From Bacteroidales bacterium UBA6244 (GTDB lineage: Bacteria; Bacteroidota; Bacteroidia; Bacteroidales; F082): 33,839 nucleotides of DNA. The notes beneath the pieces were generated by a model. That model was not told the origin of the DNA. It saw only the letters and a program-made list of their open reading frames with translations, and did no database searches. Shown here piece after piece: positions 24,291-30,531 of the stretch (position 1 is its first letter; each line of letters opens with the position of its first letter). The stretch lies in NCBI GenBank assembly GCA_002440885.1, contig DJVY01000008.1:3481-37319 (forward strand), given 5' to 3'. The position numbers and the translations under genes are program-made.

Positions 24291-24298
24291 CAAAAATA
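24291..24298 (-). promoter_or_regulatory. -7 promoter element (TATTTTTG) for the AI-2E family gene
   Basis: The minus strand reads TATTTTTG, a full TAnnTTTG match, 53 bases upstream of the ATG at 24237. Confidence 0.4.
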
Positions 24299-24471
24299 GT
24301 ACAATTGTGTTCAACTTTCTCAGGCTTAAATTAAGATGATGTAAACAATAACTAAATGCCTCCTTTCGCTAAAACCTACTTCGGGAGGAAATTGTCTCAA
24401 GTAAGCTCAACGCAAGGGCAAGTTTTATGGAACACCAAGCTAAAAAGCATGTAAGATGCGGCTAAAATTGC

Positions 24472-24479
24472 TACCTTTG
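24472..24479 (+). promoter_or_regulatory. -7 promoter element (TACCTTTG) for the seven-gene polyene operon
   Basis: TACCTTTG matches TAnnTTTG and ends 23 bases before the thioesterase ATG at 24503. It is the only full match between the divergent AI-2E gene and the operon, so it is the best candidate promoter for all seven genes. No clear -33 TTTG at standard spacing. Confidence 0.5.
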
Positions 24480-24502
24480 CCCGGTTAAAAATTTATGTAC
24501 CC

Positions 24503-24937
24503 ATGTCCATTCGGCTCATTGATCAAACTGAGATAAAAATCCGCTTCGGCGAGGTGGATTCCATGGGAATTGTATGGCATGGCAACTACGTAAAATATAT
24601 TGAGGAAGGCCGCGAATCGTTTGGAAATCATTTCGGCATTTCTTATTTGGAGATTTATTCCAACAAGTTAATGGCTCCTGTGGTGAACATGAACATCGAC
24701 TATAAAAAGCAGGTAAACTATGGCGACACCCTCTTGGTAGAAACAGAATATATTGATTCTGAATCAGCTAAGATCATTTTTCATTACCGGCTTTTTCGCA
24801 AATCCGATAGCGAACTGGTTGCAACGGCTCAAACCACGCAGGTTTTCATCACCCTCGACCGTGAGATGCTGTTTTATCCTCCCACCTTCGCTCTTGAATG
24901 GAAAGCACGCATGGGCCTAACCAAATCAACCAATTAA
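24503..24937 (+). CDS. 4HBT family acyl-CoA/ACP thioesterase
   Basis: This 144-residue hotdog protein carries the YbgC/FadM-type signature FGEVDSMGIVWHGNYVKYIE with catalytic Asp19, then MNIDYKKQVNYGDTL at ~58. These enzymes hydrolyse acyl-CoA or acyl-ACP thioesters; in aryl polyene and flexirubin clusters one copy is standard, probably releasing or proofreading ACP-bound intermediates. It is first in the operon; the next gene starts one base after its stop. An ATG at 24495 is out of frame, so 24503 is chosen. Confidence 0.88.
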   Translation: MSIRLIDQTEIKIRFGEVDSMGIVWHGNYVKYIEEGRESFGNHFGISYLEIYSNKLMAPVVNMNIDYKKQVNYGDTLLVETEYIDSESAKIIFHYRLFRKSDSELVATAQTTQVFITLDREMLFYPPTFALEWKARMGLTKSTN

Positions 24938-24938
24938 C

Positions 24939-26081
24939 ATGGCGGTCAGGTTTATTTCGTCGAATATCATCACCTCGCTCGGGTTTACTACAGAAGAAAA
25001 TCTGGAAAATTTACAGGTAGCCGCTGTGGGCATTACTTCGGTGAGTAATCCCCTCCTCTACCCCACTCCATTCCTGGCCTCGGTAGTAAATACCGACAGA
25101 CTTGGAAATCTTTTTTTAAAAATTATGAATGTGTCAGAAGCCACACGACTCGAAAAAATGATTCTGGTCTCTGTAACTGAAGCTTTGAAACACACCAACG
25201 TGGATATCGCTTCACCTCGAACACAGATTATCATAAGTACCACCAAAGGCAACATCGATCTGTTACAAACACCGGGAAATATTGATCCGCAACGCGTGCT
25301 TCTCTGGAAAATGGCTGAATTCATCGGGGTGCATTTTAAAAATCCAAATACGGTAAAGGTGGTTTCAAATGCCTGCATTTCAGGAGTTCTGGCCATCAAC
25401 ACAGCTGCAATGATGCTCAACAGGGGCATTTGTGATCATGTGATTGTAGTAGGAGCCGATCTGGTAACGCGTTTTGTAATAAGTGGTTTCATGTCTTTTT
25501 TATCGCTTAGTCCCGATCCCTGCAAACCTTTCGACCACAACCGCGACGGACTTTCACTTGGTGAAGCCACCGGAACGTTAATCATGGAAAAAACGGACTC
25601 ACCGAATAACGGCGACATTCTGTTTGCGGGTGGCGCAACAGCCAACGATGCCAACCATATTTCTGGGCCTTCCCGAACAGGAGAAGGTTCGGTTATCGCT
25701 ATCAGAAGTGCGCTTAACGAAGCCGGAATTCAGGCCGAAGATATTGATCACATCAACGCCCATGGCACAGCCACCCGATATAACGACGACATGGAAAGCA
25801 TCGCCATACACCGCACCGAAATGGAAGCTGTCACTGTGAACAGTTACAAAGGGAGCTGGGGTCATACCTTGGGAGCCGCCGGCGTTATTGAGACCGCGGC
25901 ATTGATTGAATCGATGAGAAAGGGCATTATCTGGCCAACGGCTGGTCTGAGAACCGCAGGCACGGTCCAACCACTTAAAGTTTCCAATAATCCGGAAACG
26001 AAAACCTTATCTAACTGTCTGAAATTAGCCTCCGGATTCGGAGGATGTAACGCTGCCCTGGTTCTTAAAAAAAAACAATGA
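24939..26081 (+). CDS. Beta-ketoacyl synthase (KAS I/II type), first of the polyene operon
   Basis: This 380-residue ketosynthase has an intact catalytic triad: Cys146 in SNACISG, His275 in HGTATR and His309 in GSWGHTLGAAG. It is shorter than FabF (~410) with a reduced N-terminus (MAVRFISSNIITSLGF). It would condense malonyl-ACP with the growing aryl-polyene chain, or prime it. The gene starts one base after the thioesterase and overlaps the next gene by four bases (ATGA), so both junctions suggest coupling. With a second full ketosynthase and a chain-length factor downstream, this copy probably has a separate role such as the first condensation; inference. Confidence 0.9.
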   Translation: MAVRFISSNIITSLGFTTEENLENLQVAAVGITSVSNPLLYPTPFLASVVNTDRLGNLFLKIMNVSEATRLEKMILVSVTEALKHTNVDIASPRTQIIISTTKGNIDLLQTPGNIDPQRVLLWKMAEFIGVHFKNPNTVKVVSNACISGVLAINTAAMMLNRGICDHVIVVGADLVTRFVISGFMSFLSLSPDPCKPFDHNRDGLSLGEATGTLIMEKTDSPNNGDILFAGGATANDANHISGPSRTGEGSVIAIRSALNEAGIQAEDIDHINAHGTATRYNDDMESIAIHRTEMEAVTVNSYKGSWGHTLGAAGVIETAALIESMRKGIIWPTAGLRTAGTVQPLKVSNNPETKTLSNCLKLASGFGGCNAALVLKKKQ

Positions 26082-26716
26082 ACATGAATCCTGTGATCAC
26101 CGATTTCTGCCATATCAAAAACAACCAGGTCTTCCACCACGGCAACCTCGTTTTTGCTGCCGAATCAGGCGATAACAGCCGCGATTTTATTAAAGCAGCT
26201 TTTAGAAATACCGATGCCAAATATCCGAAATTCTTCAAAATGGATGATTATAGCAAGCTCGGACTGTTGGCTACAGAAATTTTAATGAAATCGAAACCGC
26301 TTACCGAAGAACAAACAAAAACAACAGGAATCGTGCTGTCGAACAGCCAGGCCACCCTTGTAACCGACCAACAGTTTCAGGAGACCATTCAGTATGATAA
26401 CGACTTTTTTCCCAGTCCGGCAGTATTTGTTTACACCCTACCAAATATCATGGCAGGAGAAATCGCCATCAGACATCGTATTTACGGGGAAAATGCTTTC
26501 TTTGTATCTTCGTCGTTTAATTTTGAATGGCACGAATTTTATGTCAATGAATTGTTTAACAGTCTAAAAATAGAATCCTGCCTGAGTGGTTGGGTCGATG
26601 TGGAAAATAACCGGATGGAAGCGTTTGTTTATCTGGTTCAGAACACAGAAAACTCAATAAAGCATGGCCGACCACATCTGGCAGCTGAGTTAAAAAGAAT
26701 GTATAACCACCAATAA
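26078..26716 (+). CDS. Truncated ketosynthase-like protein (non-catalytic)
   Basis: This 212-residue protein looks like the N-terminal half of a ketosynthase/chain-length factor. TGIVLSNSQATL (~86-97) matches the KS core strand, and FFPSPAVFVYTLPNIMAGEI (~108-127) matches the segment before the active site. At the place expected for the nucleophile, after GENAFFVSSSFNFEW, no Cys is present, and the C-terminal half with the two His is missing. It has no stop or frameshift in its frame and related short proteins are usual in flexirubin-type clusters, so it is probably a functional partner subunit and not a pseudogene. It overlaps the upstream ketosynthase by 4 bases and precedes the ACP by 8. 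Confidence 0.75.
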   Translation: MNMNPVITDFCHIKNNQVFHHGNLVFAAESGDNSRDFIKAAFRNTDAKYPKFFKMDDYSKLGLLATEILMKSKPLTEEQTKTTGIVLSNSQATLVTDQQFQETIQYDNDFFPSPAVFVYTLPNIMAGEIAIRHRIYGENAFFVSSSFNFEWHEFYVNELFNSLKIESCLSGWVDVENNRMEAFVYLVQNTENSIKHGRPHLAAELKRMYNHQ

Positions 26717-26724
26717 AAAAGTTT

Positions 26725-26979
26725 ATGGAAGCCTTGATTAAACAACTGAAAGAACAGATAATCAAACAACTAAATCTGGAAGACGTAACCCCAGACGACA
26801 TTAACGAAGACGATTCACTGTTTGGTGACGGATTGGGTTTGGATTCGATTGATGCGCTGGAGCTCATCGTCCTGTTAGAGAAAGAGTACGGAATTAAAAT
26901 TGAAAACCCGAAAGACGGACAGAAAATTTTCTTTTCGGTCAGGTCGATGGCAGAATACATCCACGAGCGCCAGAAATAA
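26725..26979 (+). CDS. Acyl carrier protein
   Basis: This 84-residue acidic helical protein has the phosphopantetheine site GLGLDSIDALEL with Ser41, and a normal ACP layout (helix 1 at ~3-17, helix 2 from Ser41, helix 4 at ~72-83). It would carry the growing polyene chain as a thioester. A dedicated ACP inside the operon is expected for aryl polyene systems; a phosphopantetheinyl transferase to activate it is not in the window. Confidence 0.95.
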   Translation: MEALIKQLKEQIIKQLNLEDVTPDDINEDDSLFGDGLGLDSIDALELIVLLEKEYGIKIENPKDGQKIFFSVRSMAEYIHERQK

Positions 26980-26995
26980 TTCAATCGTACCATAA

Positions 26996-28207
26996 ATGAA
27001 GGAAAGCGTTGTTGTAACCGGAATGGGAATCGTTTCTTCGATAGGGCTTAACCTGGAAGAAACGCTGCAATCGTTAATGGCAGGCCGGACCGGGATAGGA
27101 AAAATAACCATTCTTGACACCATCCACCGCGATGAGTTTGTGTTGGGCGAGATAAAACTAACCCTTCAGGAACTCAAGGAGCAATTGGGAGTGAATTCCT
27201 TGTTACCTTGGACACGCACCGCCTTGCTGGGCGTTTGGGCGGCCCGCGAAGCCTATAAGTCAGCCGGATTATCGGTGGACTCCGGAAAACGCATCGGGAT
27301 CGTTTCAGCCTCCACCGTTGGCGGCATGGACCGCAGTGAATTGTATTACAAAGACTTCCTTACCGAAGCGCTGCACAGCAACCACATCGACACACACCAT
27401 GCCGGCAACTCCACCGAAATGATAGCAGACGATCTGAAAATCAAGGATTATCTGACTACCATCAGCACCGCGTGCTCATCTTCATTAAACAGCATCATGC
27501 TTGGAGCCAGGTTGTTGCAACACAACCTATTGGATGCAGTGCTGGTAGGAGGCACCGATGCCTTGAGCATTTTCACGCTCAACGGTTTCAATACACTCAT
27601 GATTCTCGACCGTGAACATTGTCGGCCTTTTGATGCTTCTCGCCGCGGACTAAATTTGGGCGAAGGAGCTGGTTTTCTGGTGCTTGAAAAAGCATCTGAT
27701 GCCAAAAACAAAAATATTATGGCTCAGGTATCAGGTTTCGCCAATGCAAATGATGCCTTTCATCAGACAGCCTCTTCCGACAACGGAGAAGGGCCCTATC
27801 TGGCAATGAAACGGGCCATCGACAAAGCCGGACTTCACACCGACGATATTGATTACATCAACGTGCACGGAACCGGAACGGATAACAACGACCTCACCGA
27901 AGGAATTGCCATGATCAGACTTTTTGGTGAAAAATTGCCACCGTTCAGCTCCACCAAAGCCTTTACCGGACATACCCTGGGCGCGGCGGGAGTAATCGAG
28001 TCAATTATCGCTATCTTAAGCATGAACAACAGCAAAATTTTTCCGAACATTAATTTCAGAAATGCAATCGAGGAAACAGGACTCATCCCCGTAGACAAGC
28101 TCACCGAACACAACATGAACCATGTGCTTACCAACAGTTTCGGTTTTGGAGGAAATGATTCCTCTGTCGTATTTTCAAACGGAAACCTTAACCAACAAAT
28201 CCGATGA
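26996..28207 (+). CDS. Beta-ketoacyl-ACP synthase II-like ketosynthase (KS of KS/CLF pair)
   Basis: This 403-residue FabF-type enzyme has the start VVVTGMGIVSSIGLNLEETL (5-24), nucleophile Cys160 in STACSSSLN, His291 in NVHGTGTDNND and His326 in AFTGHTLGAAG, so it is catalytically complete. It is directly followed, with a 4-base overlap, by a degenerate ketosynthase (chain-length factor). This KS/CLF arrangement is known from aryl polyene and type II polyketide systems, where the pair forms a heterodimer that extends the chain repeatedly. Confidence 0.93.
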   Translation: MKESVVVTGMGIVSSIGLNLEETLQSLMAGRTGIGKITILDTIHRDEFVLGEIKLTLQELKEQLGVNSLLPWTRTALLGVWAAREAYKSAGLSVDSGKRIGIVSASTVGGMDRSELYYKDFLTEALHSNHIDTHHAGNSTEMIADDLKIKDYLTTISTACSSSLNSIMLGARLLQHNLLDAVLVGGTDALSIFTLNGFNTLMILDREHCRPFDASRRGLNLGEGAGFLVLEKASDAKNKNIMAQVSGFANANDAFHQTASSDNGEGPYLAMKRAIDKAGLHTDDIDYINVHGTGTDNNDLTEGIAMIRLFGEKLPPFSSTKAFTGHTLGAAGVIESIIAILSMNNSKIFPNINFRNAIEETGLIPVDKLTEHNMNHVLTNSFGFGGNDSSVVFSNGNLNQQIR

Positions 28208-29277
28208 TGCATTTTTCCATCTACATAAACGGCAGCGGGACGGTTTCACCTCAACCGACACCAGAAGGACAGGGATTTGACCTACAACCTGCTCAATATC
28301 GAGAAAAATATCTGAAAATAACCCCTCCCGACTACAAAAAGTTCATCGATGTCAAATTGCTACGTCGTATGAGCAAAATTGTTAAAATGGGAATAGTTAG
28401 TGCACGGTTGGCCATGGAGGAAGCAGGGGTTACACAAACAGATGCCATAATTACAGGAACAGGCATGGGATGTCAGATCGACACGGAGAAATTCCTTAAC
28501 TCCATGCTTGAAAACAACGAAACCCTGCTTACCCCGACGTCATTTATCCAATCGACACACAACACCATTGGAGCTCAAATTGCGCTGATGTTAGAGAACA
28601 AAAACTACAACATGGCCTACGTTCACCGCACTTTCTCTTTTGAAAGCACCCTGCTCGATGCCATGATGCAGATCTCCGACAAGGAAGCCGATACGATTTT
28701 AGTTGGTGGAATTGACGAAATTACCGAAGAAAGCTGGCTGATAAAAACACAAATTGGTTATTACAAAAAAGAAAACGTCGACAACCTCAACCTCTACGAT
28801 GACACCCAAACCGGAGCACTTTCGGGTGAGGGTAGTGCGTTTTTCGTCGTTTCGGCAACACCAGGCGCACATACCCAGGCGGTTGTTAAAGGCGTTAGCA
28901 CCATGTATAAACCGGAGTCGACAGAAGAAACTGAACGATTTGTAGAAAAGTTTTTGAATAACGCCCAAATGACCCCACAGGACATCGATCTGGTGCTGAC
29001 CGGACATAACGGCGATCAGTTTTTCGACCAACTTTACGACCAAATTACCAAAGGCGTTTTGAAAAATGTTCCTTCAGGGCGTTATAAACACCTTTGTGGC
29101 GAATACGACACAGCAAGCAGTTACGCCCTGTGGCTCGCCGTGCAGATGCTCCGAAATCAACTTGTGCCAAACACCATCAGCTCACACGATTTTTGCGCTA
29201 AACCGTTAAAAAATATCCTGATATACAACCATTTCAGAAATATCAACCACAGTTTGATCCTCGTTTCCCAACCATGA
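28204..29277 (+). CDS. Beta-ketoacyl synthase chain-length factor
   Basis: This 357-residue KS-like protein lacks catalytic residues: the nucleophile position reads RTFSFES (Ser145 in place of Cys), the first His motif is TGHNGDQF instead of HGTGT, and the second region CGEYDTASSYALW lacks the GHTxGA His. The family hallmark PTSFIQSTHNTIGAQIAL (111-128) is present. Such factors pair with the upstream ketosynthase and set chain length. It overlaps the upstream KS by 4 bases and the downstream dehydratase by 4 bases. Two adjacent ATGs (28204, 28207) are possible starts. Confidence 0.88.
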   Translation: MMHFSIYINGSGTVSPQPTPEGQGFDLQPAQYREKYLKITPPDYKKFIDVKLLRRMSKIVKMGIVSARLAMEEAGVTQTDAIITGTGMGCQIDTEKFLNSMLENNETLLTPTSFIQSTHNTIGAQIALMLENKNYNMAYVHRTFSFESTLLDAMMQISDKEADTILVGGIDEITEESWLIKTQIGYYKKENVDNLNLYDDTQTGALSGEGSAFFVVSATPGAHTQAVVKGVSTMYKPESTEETERFVEKFLNNAQMTPQDIDLVLTGHNGDQFFDQLYDQITKGVLKNVPSGRYKHLCGEYDTASSYALWLAVQMLRNQLVPNTISSHDFCAKPLKNILIYNHFRNINHSLILVSQP

Positions 29278-29660
29278 TGAAAACAGATCAATATTACAGC
29301 ACACTTTCATTTGAAGTGAACGACAAGGAGCTAAAGGCGTCGGTAATCATCAACCGGGAACATCCAATTCATAACGGGCATTTTCCGGAACAGCCAGTTG
29401 TACCGGGCGTCATGCAACTTCAGATCGTAAAAGAACTACTCGAAAGCATGGTGCAAAGCCCTCTGGTTATGAGAAATATGCCACAGACCAAGTTCCTTAA
29501 CATGATCATTCCTGACGAAGAGCCGATAAACATCCATCTCCAATACAAGACTACTGAAGTAGGTTCCTTTGGCGTCGATGCAAGCCTTAGCAAACACGGT
29601 CAGACCACCACAAAAATAAAGGCACTCTACCAATTGAAAAACGAATCATTCAATCAATAA
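29274..29660 (+). CDS. 3-hydroxyacyl-ACP dehydratase-like hotdog protein
   Basis: This 128-residue single-hotdog protein contains NGHFPEQPVVPGVMQLQ (34-50), matching the FabZ/ApeI active-site pattern. His36 is the catalytic His. The position of the FabZ catalytic Glu (14 residues later) holds Gln50, which I believe is common in the Bacteroidota subfamily but makes the mechanism uncertain. It would dehydrate 3-hydroxyacyl-ACP to build the conjugated double bonds. It is last in the operon (4-base overlap with the chain-length factor) and is a second dehydratase beside the partial one at 1-182. Confidence 0.85.
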   Translation: MMKTDQYYSTLSFEVNDKELKASVIINREHPIHNGHFPEQPVVPGVMQLQIVKELLESMVQSPLVMRNMPQTKFLNMIIPDEEPINIHLQYKTTEVGSFGVDASLSKHGQTTTKIKALYQLKNESFNQ

Positions 29661-29677
29661 AGTGCCTGATATGAAAG

Positions 29678-29698
29678 CTGATACCTATGGAGTATCAG
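29678..29698. terminator. Hairpin between convergent genes at the end of the polyene operon
   Basis: CTGATAC (29678-29684) and GTATCAG (29692-29698) form a perfect 7-base stem with a 7-base loop, 17 bases after the dehydratase stop and 12 before the end of the convergent gene. There is no T-run, so it is a weak terminator or an mRNA-stabilising hairpin. Confidence 0.35.
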
Positions 29699-29710
29699 TA
29701 CAAAACCAAA

Positions 29711-30307
29711 CTAAAAGGCCTTTTTGTCCAGCAAATATTTGGCGAAATACTTGGCTGCTTTGGCATAACTTTCACCAACACGACTTCCTGCATCATACAT
29801 GGCTGTGCCAGGTGATTTTAAAATAGTAAACTCAGCTACTACATTCGAAGGATTAGCGGTTTCAACAAAGGTGACTACCATGTCAGCTGAAGCTCGTTTA
29901 CTGGCTACACCAACATTAAACCCTGGTTCAATAAACGTGGTATTGACAATCATGGTGTATTTGGTTTTTTCGGAATTTTCGAGCAGCACGACCTCCTTTT
30001 TTCTCAGGACATCTTCAAACAACTCGATAAATTTTGGCTGGTAATAGCTTGTGCGGTCGGCCTTCCAGGCATCGAGCCATTTTTGTCCTTTACCGGGCTC
30101 ATCCTTTTCGGCTTCAGCCATTTTTTTGTCGATGTACTCTTGCTCAGTACCTGGACCAATTTTTAAATCCTTGTCGTAGGTAAATTGCACCCCAATTTCA
30201 TCCTGACCTTTCAAAAAAGCCAGATCACCTTTTACCTGTTTAATTTTCTGAGCTTGCAGGTTTAAGGCAAAGACAATGGAAATCAATACAATAAAATACT
30301 TTTTCAT
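29711..30307 (-). CDS. Secreted protein of unknown function
   Basis: This 198-residue protein has a signal peptide (MKKYFIVLISIVFALNLQAQ, cut after QAQ). The mature part is a mixed alpha/beta domain; KYTMIVNTTFIEPGFNVG (~117-134) and SADMVVTFVETANPSNVVAEF (~140) resemble the beta strands of a lipocalin-like or DUF4136/DUF4410-like periplasmic fold, but I do not recognise the family. The C-terminus GESYAKAAKYFAKYLLDKK is helical. It is convergent with the polyene operon and has its own well-formed promoter, so it is probably not part of that pathway. Confidence 0.7.
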   Translation of the reverse strand: MKKYFIVLISIVFALNLQAQKIKQVKGDLAFLKGQDEIGVQFTYDKDLKIGPGTEQEYIDKKMAEAEKDEPGKGQKWLDAWKADRTSYYQPKFIELFEDVLRKKEVVLLENSEKTKYTMIVNTTFIEPGFNVGVASKRASADMVVTFVETANPSNVVAEFTILKSPGTAMYDAGSRVGESYAKAAKYFAKYLLDKKAF

Positions 30308-30335
30308 ATAATAAACTTTTATAGGTTAGTGGGTA

Positions 30336-30365
30336 TAAAGGTAACTATTTGAGCTTATCGACAAA
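30336..30365 (-). promoter_or_regulatory. Promoter for the secreted unknown protein (-33 TTTG, -7 TACCTTTA)
   Basis: On the minus strand TTTG (30365-30362) is followed after 18 bases by TACCTTTA (30343-30336), 7 of 8 to TAnnTTTG. This is the best two-element Bacteroidota promoter in the window; the start codon is 28 bases further on. Confidence 0.6.
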
Positions 30366-30497
30366 GAAATTTTAATCAAAAGTTAACGGTAAATGTAAAA
30401 TACTTATACCAAGGATATTACAATGCGACAATCCCATTACGAAGCTTTGCCATGACGGATACCCGAAACGTTGCACTTCTATTCTAGTTGGTTTTAC

Positions 30498-30505
30498 TAA
30501 CTTTG
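30498..30505 (+). promoter_or_regulatory. -7 promoter element (TAACTTTG) for the KamA-like gene; decides its start
   Basis: TAACTTTG is a full TAnnTTTG match. Its last base is the first base of an in-frame GTG at 30505, so transcription should begin after that codon. This argues for the next in-frame GTG at 30532 as the translation start. Confidence 0.5.
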
Positions 30506-30531
30506 TGCACTACAAACCAATATTTATTGTT

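Noticed and set aside
30505..30531. GTG at 30505 as start of the KamA-like protein
   Set aside because: It overlaps the -7 promoter box TAACTTTG, so it is unlikely to be in the transcript from that promoter.
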